NCBI GenBank assembly: GCA_020852535.1
Contig: JADZAO010000083.1
Span: 1 to 19,527, forward strand
From: Paracoccaceae bacterium
Lineage (GTDB): Bacteria > Pseudomonadota > Alphaproteobacteria > Rhodobacterales > Rhodobacteraceae
Reading direction: 5' to 3'
DNA: 19,527 nt
Shown here: in pieces, positions 1-7,411 of the stretch
Layout of the letters: the number at the start of each line of letters is the position of its first letter
Numbering within the stretch: the stretch's first letter is position 1
Translations under genes and position numbers: made by a program
The notes under the pieces: model-generated
What the model saw: the letters and a program-made list of their open reading frames with translations, nothing else
What the model was told of the DNA's origin: nothing
Databases searched by the model: none

Positions 1-719
1 AACCATGCTGAAAACCGTTCTGATGGGGCCTTTTGCGCCTGCGCTTCGGTCACCATAGCGATCATGCGGGCAACTGTAGATTCCGCTACAGGGTGTAAAA
101 CCTCGACCGTAAGGACGGTGTGCAGGTTCACAGTTGCCTCGAATACACGGTCGCCAGGAGCTTTGACCATGGGAATGGATTCACCTGTAATGGTGGATTC
201 ATCGAGGCTGCCGGTGCCTTTTACAATGCGCCCGTCGACAGGAATACGGGCTCCTGGACGGATGATTACATGATCGCCTTCTGCCAGCATGCCGATGGGA
301 ATCTCGGTTGCAGTGCCATCAGGGGCGAGGCGGAAGGCAGTTTCTGGGCGCAGTGACATAAGTGCTTCGACTGCACGGCGGGCCTTTCCTAGTGCTCTGT
401 GTTCAAGCATTGAAGACAGGCGGAAGAGGGTGAGTAGCATTCCACCTTCCAGAGGTGCGCCGACTAGAGCTGCAGCGAGGGTGGCGATGACCATGAGGAG
501 GTCAACGTCGAGGATATGGTCGGTGAACAATTCTCGCAGTGCTGTGATGGCAGCGGGGATGGCTCCTGCAAGGAATACGACCAGAAGGGCTAGTTCAGGC
601 AGTGGAAGCACTATGGCGAAACGATCGACTAACGCATAGGCCATGCCCGCCAATGTGACGAGGGTCAGGCTAAGGTCGAGCCTGTCAAAAAGTTCTGGTT
701 CATGAGAATGTTCGGACAC
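1..719 (-). CDS. Heavy-metal-translocating P-type ATPase, N-terminal part (gene runs off the left edge)
   Basis: P1B-type ATPases export soft or transition metals (Zn/Cd/Pb/Co or Cu) across the inner membrane using ATP. About 239 residues are visible. The start I chose is the GTG at 717-719, because a stop lies a few codons upstream and no ATG intervenes. The order is a short His/Glu-rich N-terminus (SEHSHEPEL), hydrophobic segments at about 15-37, 42-60 and 72-88, a segment LFRLSSMLEHRAL typical of the P1B family, then the actuator domain with the dephosphorylation loop TGES at residues 178-181. The phosphorylation (DKTG) and ATP-binding domains lie outside the window. There is no N-terminal CxxC metal-binding domain, and the CPC membrane motif is not yet reached, so metal specificity cannot be read. 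It is divergent from cbiX across a 426-base gap. Family call is firm, substrate unknown. Confidence 0.9.
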   Translation of the reverse strand, partial: MSEHSHEPELFDRLDLSLTLVTLAGMAYALVDRFAIVLPLPELALLVVFLAGAIPAAITALRELFTDHILDVDLLMVIATLAAALVGAPLEGGMLLTLFRLSSMLEHRALGKARRAVEALMSLRPETAFRLAPDGTATEIPIGMLAEGDHVIIRPGARIPVDGRIVKGTGSLDESTITGESIPMVKAPGDRVFEATVNLHTVLTVEVLHPVAESTVARMIAMVTEAQAQKAPSERFSAW

Positions 720-1145
720 TTCGAGCCTATCGTTTTGTAGGTTTCGTTAAAGAACAATTTATACGACATTCCTCAAGTTACCTGCCGCTTGTTGTCAAGA
801 TTGCCTGATGAGGTCGTACGATCAAGTCTTTTCGTTTCGGATGGCAGCTGTTGTCGTGTCATTGTACGATTTTGGGTGGCTCCGGTCCAGCAGTGGGGGT
901 TCCCCGACCCTTTTATTTACATGGATTTGCACGGCGGTAAGGTCGCAGAAGGCTACGGCTAGATCTAAATCTATAAGGGGCTGGAGAAGGCAGGCGGTGG
1001 CGGTCTCCACTACTTTAGTATGACCTGTGGCTTTTGTGGATAACTGTCACCTCGGCGTAATTGAAGCTGTCTTGGCGGGTTTTCCGATGCCTGAAGCTTG
1101 ACTGGAGCGGATACGCAGTTAGATCGACGACTAAAGGATGAACCC
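720..1145. other. Divergent intergenic region between the metal ATPase and cbiX
   Basis: This 426-base gap must hold the promoters of the two divergent genes. Short open frames exist on both strands (for example 808-1023 plus and 822-1010 minus), but none has a Shine-Dalgarno sequence or recognisable domain. The stretch 730-775 is AT-rich. The motif GTACGAT occurs twice, at 815-821 and 864-870, and is the only repetition I noticed. I cannot identify a metal-regulator operator. Confidence 0.4.
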
Positions 1146-1871
1146 ATGCCCAAAGCTCTGATCATCTCGCACGGCCAGCCCTCTGACCCCGCTCCGGCCG
1201 AGGTTGAGATAGCCACCCTCGCGGCCCGCGTTCAGGTGTTGATGCCTGACTGGCATGTTGCTTCGGCTACTCTCGCCACCGAAGGGGCGTTGGCTGAACA
1301 GGTCGCCAAGGCGGGATCACATGGTTTTGCCTATCCGTTTTTTATGACGGACGGCTGGTTTACGCGTGAGCATCTGCCCAAACGGCTGGCCGAGGTTGGG
1401 GGCCAAGACTGGCAGGTGCTTGATCCCTTCGGAATCGACGGTGATGTGCAACGCCTGACCGTCAATTTGGCACGCGAGGCTGCGGCGTCGCGTGGCTTAC
1501 GCCCTGCCGATACTGCGTTGCTGCTGGCCGCGCACGGGTCATTCCGTAGTTCTGCGACGGCAAGGGTCGCCAATGCGATGGCCGCTCGCCTTGCCGCAGA
1601 AACCGGTTTTGCTCGCGTCGAGGCTGCTTTTATTGATCAGTCGCCTCGCATCGTCGAGGCGGTTGTTGGTTTTCCTGTCGGATCATTGGTCTTGCCTTTT
1701 TTTGCGGCGCGGGGTGGGCACGTGGTCGATGATCTGCCTAAGGCCTTGGCCGAAGCGGGCTTTGAAGGTACGCTGCTTGATCCCGTCGGGCTTGATGCGC
1801 GGGTGCCTGCCCTGATTGCTGCGGCACTGCGGGCGGCGTTTCAGGCCACGTTTTTGAAAGCTAAGATATAA
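1146..1871 (+). CDS. cbiX: CbiX/SirB-type sirohydrochlorin chelatase family protein
   Basis: CbiX/SirB proteins insert Co2+ or Fe2+ into sirohydrochlorin, for cobalamin or siroheme synthesis, in the cytoplasm. The protein is 241 residues and shows the family's internal duplication. The N-half has HGQPSDP (His9) and PFFMTDGWFTREHLP (His76). The C-half has AAHGSFRSSA (His130) and PFFAARGGHVVDDLP (His192). These paired histidines are the expected metal-binding and catalytic positions. I chose the ATG at 1146 because AAAGGA sits 8 bases upstream and the chelatase fold begins immediately (MPKALIISHG). An in-frame ATG at 1098 would add 16 residues with no family similarity. It stands alone, convergent with the ligase gene that ends at 1923, so there is no cobalamin operon here to decide between cobalt and iron. 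A role in siroheme formation is equally possible. Confidence 0.82.
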   Translation: MPKALIISHGQPSDPAPAEVEIATLAARVQVLMPDWHVASATLATEGALAEQVAKAGSHGFAYPFFMTDGWFTREHLPKRLAEVGGQDWQVLDPFGIDGDVQRLTVNLAREAAASRGLRPADTALLLAAHGSFRSSATARVANAMAARLAAETGFARVEAAFIDQSPRIVEAVVGFPVGSLVLPFFAARGGHVVDDLPKALAEAGFEGTLLDPVGLDARVPALIAAALRAAFQATFLKAKI

Positions 1872-1922
1872 CTTTCGATGTGTTGCGCAGGATAGTGCAT
1901 ACGGCGCATGTTATACCTTCCG

Positions 1923-3317
1923 TCAGATTGTATGGAGATATAGATCGTAATCAATCTCGGTTACGGTGCGGGCTACGCGAGCATATTCTGCCGACTTGAT
2001 TGCGGTAAAGGTGCGGTGCATCTCGTCACCTAAAGCAGCCTTCAGGAATTCCGATTCTTGTGCTGCCACGATGGCTGACCGCCAGTCAATCGGAATGGGC
2101 GGCGCGTCTGGCGCTTTGGCATAGCCGTTGCCGGTGGTTTCCGGTCCCGGATCAATGCGGTGTTCCATGCCGTAGCTAATGCCCGCAAGTACTGTTGCTG
2201 CAACCAGATATGGGTTGGCATCTATGCCCGCCGGCCGGTGTTCGATCCGCCGGGACGTGATATCTCCGGCAGGGATTCGCAGCGCGACCGAACGGTTGTT
2301 GACTCCCCATGTAGGACTGACCGGCGCATAGCTTTCTGTGGCAAAACGTCGCCACGAATTGGCATGGGGCGCAAATACTAGCATGGATTCTCCCATTGTC
2401 GCCCGTAGCCCCCCAAGCGCATGAAGGATGGTGTCAGACCACTTCCCCTCAATCTGTTCGACGAAGATATTTTTTCCTGCCGCATTCATCAGGCTGACAT
2501 GGAAATGCATTCCTGAGCCTGCGTAATTTTCGGATGGTTTAGCCATGAAACAGGCTGTCACCCCATGCGCCCGCGCTTGTGCCCTCACAATCCGCTTCAA
2601 GCGGATTAGGTCATCGGCGGCTTGCATCACATCCATGCGGTAATGCAGTGTCAGCTCGTATTGTCCCGGCGCGTATTCCGAGATTATCGTTTCGGCCTTT
2701 ATTCCCGCCTTGGCGGCGGCTGCATAAATGTCGGAAAATAGCGGTAACATTCCGTGTAGATGATCGACACTATAGACTTCAGTTTTAAAACTGGGCCGCC
2801 CGTCCAGAACATCTCGGGCAGCCATTACCTTGCCGTCTGGTCCGCGCTGGTTGTCGACTAGAAAGAACTCAAGTTCAAAGGCTCCTGCAGGATAAAGTCC
2901 TTTTTCTTCCATTGCATTGACTTGTGCCTGTAATGCATGGCGCGGGTCTGACCCTGTCTTGGTGCCGTCCAGATTATACATTGACATGAAGACCTCTCCC
3001 CGCGGCGGGGTGGTGTCATGCAGTGTGACTAGCGATCCAGGGATTGGCCACGCCCGCAGATCACCGTCACCCTGATCCCAGATAAGCCCCGTCTCGTGTA
3101 CATCCTCGCCACAGATGTCGAGGCCGAGGATCGAGATTGGCAGATGTCTTCCGTTTTTGTAAAACGGCAGCAACTCGTGTCGCCGGATGATCTTACCGCG
3201 CCCGATGCCGTTAGCGTCGTGCAGTACGATGTCGAAGGCATCAATCTCGGGATGTGCTGCAAGGAAGGCTTCTGCTTCGGCCACAGTGCTGCCTGAAGGG
3301 CTTTGTGTTTTGGTCAT
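1923..3317 (-). CDS. Glutamine-synthetase-family ligase (gamma-glutamylpolyamine synthetase-like), copy 1
   Basis: Members of this GS branch (PuuA, GlnA3, GlnA4, IpuC) use ATP to join the gamma-carboxyl of glutamate to an amine instead of ammonia. The product is 464 residues, normal for the branch. After an N-terminal beta-grasp region, visible motifs are FELEFF (148-152, metal-binding Glu), EYAPGQYE (214-221), the ATP loop GSGMHFHVSL (267-276), NSWRRF and NNRSVALRIP. The ATG at 3317 is preferred; an in-frame TTG at 3329 would overlap the aminotransferase end. With the ATG, only four bases separate it from the upstream stop at 3322, so translational coupling is likely. The adjacent class-III aminotransferase suggests amine or amino-acid catabolism rather than housekeeping ammonia assimilation. 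Substrate is not determinable from sequence. Family assignment is firm, polyamine specificity is inference. Confidence 0.87.
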   Translation of the reverse strand: MTKTQSPSGSTVAEAEAFLAAHPEIDAFDIVLHDANGIGRGKIIRRHELLPFYKNGRHLPISILGLDICGEDVHETGLIWDQGDGDLRAWPIPGSLVTLHDTTPPRGEVFMSMYNLDGTKTGSDPRHALQAQVNAMEEKGLYPAGAFELEFFLVDNQRGPDGKVMAARDVLDGRPSFKTEVYSVDHLHGMLPLFSDIYAAAAKAGIKAETIISEYAPGQYELTLHYRMDVMQAADDLIRLKRIVRAQARAHGVTACFMAKPSENYAGSGMHFHVSLMNAAGKNIFVEQIEGKWSDTILHALGGLRATMGESMLVFAPHANSWRRFATESYAPVSPTWGVNNRSVALRIPAGDITSRRIEHRPAGIDANPYLVAATVLAGISYGMEHRIDPGPETTGNGYAKAPDAPPIPIDWRSAIVAAQESEFLKAALGDEMHRTFTAIKSAEYARVARTVTEIDYDLYLHTI

Positions 3318-3321
3318 GGGA

Positions 3322-4692
3322 TTACCCAAAAAGGTCGGTTAAGATTTCGTCGAAGGCCGCAATTAGTCGGTTGATTTGGTGCTTGGTGGTTGCGGGGCTG
3401 ACCAGCATCATGTTGTGGAAAGGCGCGATTAGACAGCCACGGTTTAAAAGCGCTGTGTGAATTGCCGCTTCTAGCACGGGTTGGTGTGCGGCATGCGCTT
3501 CGGTCCCGTTTTTGAGTGGTCCTTTGGCGCTTATGAATTCGACTCGAGCACCGACCCGTACTACATGCCAAGATATCTTGTGCGTTTTGATGACAGAGGC
3601 AAGGCCAGTGGCCAGCCGCGTCGCGCCTTTGTTCATGTGAGCATAGGCTTTGGCGGTCATCACCTCTGCCAGCGTGGCTCGTAGACAGGCAAATTGCATC
3701 GGATTGGCTGAGAGCGTGGTGCCCATACCGGAATGTCCGGCGGGTCGGGTCTCGTCATATTTCTTGAACCGTGCTGCCACATCAGGTGATAGGCCCCAGA
3801 CGGCGGTGGGCATACCCCCAGCTATGCATTTTCCCACCACTAAGATGTCGGGTTGTAACCCGTGCACGCCGGTGTAGCCGCCTAGTCCGGTCGAAAGTGT
3901 ATGCGTCTCGTCGATGATTAAAAGTGTGCCATGCTTGCACGTTAGTTCGCGTAGACCGTCCAGAAAGCCTACCTCTGGCAGAACCATGCAGCAATTGGTC
4001 ATAACGGGTTCTGTCAGCACTGCTGCGATCTCGCCTGTTGCAAGGGCTGCTTTGACCGCTGCTAAATCGTTGAACTCGACGGCCACGGCGCCCCGCGTCA
4101 GGTCCTGTATTTGTCCGATCAGCCCTGCACGGTTGATCGTTTGTCCGTTCGAAAGCTCGACCATTGTCTCGTCGAGTGTGCCGTGATAGCAACCGTTGAA
4201 CACTAGCACTTTGGGTCGTCCTGTCACCGCCCGCGCTACGCGCAGCGCAAAACGGTTGGCATCGGTCGCGGTTGTGGCAATTTGCCAGTGGAAGGTGCCG
4301 AAGCGTTCGGTCAATAAGCGGCCTGCTTCCAAGGCATCCTCGGTGGGCAGCATATAGGTTAGGCCACGCTGCGCTTGATGGCGGATAGCCTTGGCAACGG
4401 GTTTTGGCGAATGGCCAAACATCGACCCAGTATCGCCAAGACAAAAATCATCAATTTCGTAGCCGTCGATATCGGTAAGTTGTGCTCTTTGTGCCTTGGC
4501 GATCAAGGGTAAATGCGGCATCGGCCAGTCGCTCATCCAGTGCATTGGCACGCCGTTCAGAAAAACCCCGCCCCCTGCTATCATCGCCGCCGCTGACAAG
4601 GGCCGCTCCGTCGCAAAACGCTGTGCCTCGCGTTCGGCAATTCGCTTCAGACGGTCTTTTGACACCCCTGTAATGGTGTTTGCCATATCCAT
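3322..4692 (-). CDS. Class-III PLP-dependent aminotransferase (HemL/omega-transaminase-like)
   Basis: Fold-type I class-III transaminases move an amino group from an amine, omega-amino acid or similar donor to a keto acid; the close relative HemL isomerises glutamate semialdehyde. The 456-residue product has YHGTLDE (169-175), the cofactor-binding DETHT (261-265), and VVGKCIAGGMP with the Schiff-base lysine at Lys288. GHSGMGTTLSANP supplies the phosphate-binding Thr. N-terminal text around GDTGSMFGHSPKPV matches the HemL-like branch, usually annotated 'aspartate aminotransferase family protein'. The start at 4692 has AGGA a few bases upstream; a second ATG two codons on is also possible. It is the first gene of a two-gene unit with the ligase at 1923-3317. 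It is unlikely to be HemL itself because of that context and sequence divergence. The true substrate is unknown; an amine linked to the gamma-glutamyl ligases is a reasonable inference. Confidence 0.87.
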   Translation of the reverse strand: MDMANTITGVSKDRLKRIAEREAQRFATERPLSAAAMIAGGGVFLNGVPMHWMSDWPMPHLPLIAKAQRAQLTDIDGYEIDDFCLGDTGSMFGHSPKPVAKAIRHQAQRGLTYMLPTEDALEAGRLLTERFGTFHWQIATTATDANRFALRVARAVTGRPKVLVFNGCYHGTLDETMVELSNGQTINRAGLIGQIQDLTRGAVAVEFNDLAAVKAALATGEIAAVLTEPVMTNCCMVLPEVGFLDGLRELTCKHGTLLIIDETHTLSTGLGGYTGVHGLQPDILVVGKCIAGGMPTAVWGLSPDVAARFKKYDETRPAGHSGMGTTLSANPMQFACLRATLAEVMTAKAYAHMNKGATRLATGLASVIKTHKISWHVVRVGARVEFISAKGPLKNGTEAHAAHQPVLEAAIHTALLNRGCLIAPFHNMMLVSPATTKHQINRLIAAFDEILTDLFG

Positions 4693-5028
4693 AATATCCT
4701 GAAATCTTGTGAAAGCTTATGGCGTGGAATTTGATGAAATGGAAGCGGGCCTTTGTCTCTGTGCTGGCGCGCTCTGGCTCGCAAGTGGAGAGTAAATCTT
4801 CTGCTTAATAGGTTTTTTGAACCGATGATGATTGTGATGGGCTAACCTGTAGAATATTTGAGACCACGTGAAATCATGAATTGACGTGCATTTTGATCAA
4901 GCATTGGACTTGGGGCGTAAGGGGTATTGCACCGGTTCGGCAAGGTTACCCGTCTGAATTATACGATAGGATAACAACTGGTAGGTGTGATGCGTAGATT
5001 TGTAGAATTTTTATTGAATTGTAATTTG
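4693..5028. other. Intergenic region upstream of the aminotransferase-ligase unit
   Basis: This 336-base gap lies between the CDF gene (ends 5029) and the aminotransferase (starts 4692), both on the minus strand. It must carry the promoter for the aminotransferase unit. I see no open frame with coding character, no tRNA and no strong hairpin. A CACGTG palindrome occurs near 4865, and the segment 4990-5030 is AT-rich. Confidence 0.35.
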
Positions 5029-5934
5029 TTAATCAGGCTTCGCCTGCTTACTTTGCTCATCTGTTACATCTTTATGTACTATTACGTCGGCTTGTGGATA
5101 GGTGACAAGGATTGCCTTCCTTAGCCCTGCGCCGATGTCATGCGCTTCGCGCAGTGATTGCTCGCCATCAAGTTCAATATGGATGTTCACGAAGATGCGA
5201 CTGCCTGCAGTGCGGGTTTTCAAGTCGTGATACCCTTGCACCCCTGGCCAATTTTCCACGATTTTTCCGATACCTGCCACGATGGCCGGATCGGCGCGGC
5301 GGTCCATTAGTGCATCGAACGCCCCTTTGCCGATACGCAGCGCGCCCAGCACCAGCATCGCCGCTGCACCCATCGCCACCACTGAGTCGATTTCCCCGAG
5401 ACCAAAGGCCTTTGACGCCCAAAGTGAGATGATGGCCCCAATATTGGGCAAAAGGTCGCCTAGATAATGCAGGCGATCCGCTGCCACCACTTTGTTTCCG
5501 GTCCACGCCGCAACGCGCCCTTGCCAGATCACTAGCCCTAGCGTCAGCAAGATTGAGGCGGCCATTACCACCATGCCAGACATTTCTGCGCGCACCCGCA
5601 TCACATCGGGTTCCAGCAGGCGCTGTACTGCGGTCCATGCGATCACACCTGCCGAAATCACGATGAATAGCGCCTGTCCCAAGGCCGCGAGGTCTTCGGC
5701 CGAGGTATGACCAAAGGCGTGATCTTCGTCGGCGGGCTTGGCCGCGTAAAGGATTACCGCCATAGCGCCAAGGCTGATCATCAAGTCCATGGCGCTGTCG
5801 GCCAGTGAGGCTGCAATCGAAAGCGCCCCCGTTTCTCCAAGCGCCCAAAGCTTCAGTCCGACCAGTACGGCGGCTACAAGCACCGAGGCGAAGGCCGCCG
5901 AAAGGTTTATGTGTGAAGCGGATTTGAGACTCAT
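5029..5934 (-). CDS. Cation diffusion facilitator (CDF) family metal exporter, FieF-like
   Basis: CDF proteins are inner-membrane homodimeric antiporters exporting Zn2+, Fe2+, Mn2+ or related ions in exchange for protons. The 301-residue protein has six predicted membrane segments in the first about 210 residues and a cytoplasmic C-terminal domain after that. The transport-site residues of FieF are recognisable: LADSAMDLMIS with Asp46 and Asp50 in TM2, and ADRLHYLGD with His156 and Asp160 in TM5. The loop motif DHAFGHTSAEDLAAL follows TM2. The DD/HD tetrad points to a Zn/Fe-type transporter rather than the Mn-specific DxxxD cluster, though specificity is inference. The start at 5934 is followed at once by a typical N-terminus, with only a weak ribosome site (GGGAA). 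It is flanked by unrelated minus-strand genes and probably has its own promoter in 5935-6055. Confidence 0.9.
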   Translation of the reverse strand: MSLKSASHINLSAAFASVLVAAVLVGLKLWALGETGALSIAASLADSAMDLMISLGAMAVILYAAKPADEDHAFGHTSAEDLAALGQALFIVISAGVIAWTAVQRLLEPDVMRVRAEMSGMVVMAASILLTLGLVIWQGRVAAWTGNKVVAADRLHYLGDLLPNIGAIISLWASKAFGLGEIDSVVAMGAAAMLVLGALRIGKGAFDALMDRRADPAIVAGIGKIVENWPGVQGYHDLKTRTAGSRIFVNIHIELDGEQSLREAHDIGAGLRKAILVTYPQADVIVHKDVTDEQSKQAKPD

Positions 5935-6055
5935 CTTTTGGTTCCCGTGGGGCTTTCCCTTACGCTAGTCTGATCATTTTTCCTGAGAGAAGTGAGAGTT
6001 TTGTAACTTTCCGGCCTGTGTAAGATTGTCTGCTAAGGTTCCGCTCAGGTGGCTG

Positions 6056-6730
6056 TTACTTGATCACCTCGGACGCGTCCACACCCCAAAGTGATATCTT
6101 GCGAACCCAGCCCTTTTCCCCACCGATCGACAGGCGGCACCAGTCGGGCAGGCATTCTTGTATCCAGCCCACCACATTATGTTCGGCTTGAAACGACACA
6201 TCCGCATCATCTTCTGGGGCATCGCGGAAATTGGCCAGATCGTCGACTACCAGTGCTGATCGCACGCCTGACAGCAGTGAGTAATGCACCCAACCGCCTG
6301 CGCCATCGGCATCTTCGACCCGTCGCCAATGCTCATATTCGGCGGTGATTTTTAGTGGCATACCCGCATGAGTAAAGACCCAGTCGATCCGGTGTGTCAG
6401 ACCAGGACCGCGCCTTGCATTGCCCTCGATTCCTTTGAGGCTGATGTAGCGCGGTATGGGAAGGTTTGTTACCGACCCTCGCGTTGGATCGCGCGGCTGC
6501 AGCTTTGGCCTAGCGACGATCGGGTCGGTCTGCGGTGCTGCTAGTGCGGGCACTTCCTTGGGTGTTGTTTCAGCTTTTGTGGCCTCGGTTGCTGTCGCGT
6601 TCTTTGGCGAAGGGGCCACTAGCGTGTCGGAGTGTGAAGCCGGGCGGATCGAGCCGATCTCTTCTGCGGCCACTAATCCGACCGAGGCAATTATGCAAAT
6701 GCCGATCAACGCTTTCTTGCCAATACCCAT
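6056..6730 (-). CDS. Secreted bacterial SH3-domain protein (SH3_4/DUF1058-like)
   Basis: The protein is about 224 residues from the ATG at 6730; a GTG at 6766 would add 12 residues. The ATG is preferred because it places a clean signal peptide at the terminus: MGIGKK, then a hydrophobic stretch ending at VGLVAA, around residue 22. A low-complexity Ala/Pro/Thr linker follows to about residue 85. Two bacterial SH3 repeats come next. The first starts near YISLKGIEGNARRGPGLTHRIDW with WRRVEDADGAGGWVHYSLLSG, the second has ANFRDAPE, GWIQECLPDWCRLS and KGWVRK. Such SH3 modules are periplasmic or envelope-associated and often bind peptidoglycan. The second repeat carries two Cys (in ECLPDWC) that could form a disulphide. 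Exact role unknown; no enzymatic domain is seen. Confidence 0.8.
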   Translation of the reverse strand: MGIGKKALIGICIIASVGLVAAEEIGSIRPASHSDTLVAPSPKNATATEATKAETTPKEVPALAAPQTDPIVARPKLQPRDPTRGSVTNLPIPRYISLKGIEGNARRGPGLTHRIDWVFTHAGMPLKITAEYEHWRRVEDADGAGGWVHYSLLSGVRSALVVDDLANFRDAPEDDADVSFQAEHNVVGWIQECLPDWCRLSIGGEKGWVRKISLWGVDASEVIK

Positions 6731-6810
6731 TGTGTCTGCCTGTCCCGATATCGAAGAGTCCAGCACTACTGTGTCTCTGCGCTGCTTTCTTGCCCGTGTG
6801 TCGGCATTCT

Positions 6811-6838
6811 TTGCGGTGCCTGAGATCTTGCGGTGCCT
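6811..6838. repeat. Pair of 11-base direct repeats upstream of the SH3 gene
   Basis: TTGCGGTGCCT occurs at 6811-6821 and again at 6828-6838, 17 bases start to start. It lies 80-110 bases upstream of the SH3-protein start. Direct repeats of this kind can be binding sites for a regulator, but nothing else supports that. Confidence 0.45.
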
Positions 6839-7357
6839 TATGTCTTCTCCTGCTTTTCGCTATTTTGCCATCCATGAGTCGGATTTGAAAGTGCGAGGAA
6901 GGAATTCCATGCTCGCATTTTGATTGAGTGTTGTCGTGAAGTGACGAAAGCGCCCTAAGCCTTTGGCAATTTTGGTATGGGGTAGAGGGCCTGTCAGTGC
7001 CTCGATATCAGGTTTGTATTCACTTATGTTGCAAGCATATCGCTTACGTATATCGGCACGAACTGCTTTCTCACGCTCCGCCCTAAGGAGGTTTTGGTTA
7101 CAATAAAGAAGTTCATTACCTTAATAAGCGCATCGTTGCTTATATTTACGACGCGGAAGGATTCTATTGGCATAACGGCCTAATAGACAGCGGTAATCTG
7201 CATTGCCATGGGTTGTTCACAGCCCCAGCGTATTTGGATTAATTTGCGTGATCTTGTGCGCCTTGGTCAGCAATTTTTTGGCAACAGAAAAAAACAATTC
7301 TTGCTTTGACCACAGCGATTTGGGTGCGTTCGATTAAGCTTTCGAATATTTGGTTTC

Positions 7358-7406
7358 ACGAGCAAAGGCATGTCACGTAACACAGGTACTGCCTTTGCTC
7401 GTTTTT
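7358..7406 (+). terminator. Strong rho-independent terminator hairpin, U-tract on the plus strand
   Basis: A perfect 13-bp stem is formed by 7358-7370 (ACGAGCAAAGGCA) and 7390-7402 (TGCCTTTGCTCGT) around a 19-base loop. TTTTT at 7402-7406 follows on the plus strand. The hairpin begins about 10 bases beyond the alcohol dehydrogenase stop at 7412-7414. On the minus strand it has no U-tract, so it could serve as a 3' stabiliser for that operon. As an intrinsic terminator it faces plus-strand transcription, for which no gene is recognised. Confidence 0.75.
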
Positions 7407-7411
7407 ATAGT

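Larger units (their letters stand above)
6731..7411. other. Long gap between the alcohol dehydrogenase operon and the SH3 gene
   Basis: About 680 bases without a convincing ordinary gene. It contains an 11-base direct repeat (6811-6821 and 6828-6838), a 10-bp hairpin (6888-6921), a strong ribosome-binding-like sequence AAGGAGG at 7085-7091, and a strong plus-oriented terminator hairpin at 7358-7406. Behind the AAGGAGG, one frame (7094-7183) reads as a signal-peptide-like 29-mer beginning with TTG, but only two bases separate it from the ribosome site. Another frame of the same DNA reads as a protein-like segment without a start codon. Both may be decayed coding sequence. Confidence 0.4.

Noticed and set aside
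822..1010. 62-codon minus-strand frame between the ATPase and cbiX
   Set aside because: Some protein-like look, but no ribosome site, no family I recognise and no operon context.
3782..4444. 220-codon minus-strand open frame
   Set aside because: Out-of-frame shadow within the aminotransferase gene on the same strand; Arg-rich, low-quality composition.
5034..5046. CAGGC-TTC-GCCTG hairpin at the end of the CDF gene
   Set aside because: Only five pairs, inside the last codons, and without a following U-run; too weak for a terminator.
5174..5848. 224-codon minus-strand open frame
   Set aside because: Shifted frame of the CDF transporter gene; Arg/Gly-rich without membrane segments.
6456..6923. 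155-codon plus-strand open frame
   Set aside because: Antisense to the SH3-protein gene for most of its length, no ribosome site and no domain; the signal-peptide-bearing minus frame is the better call.
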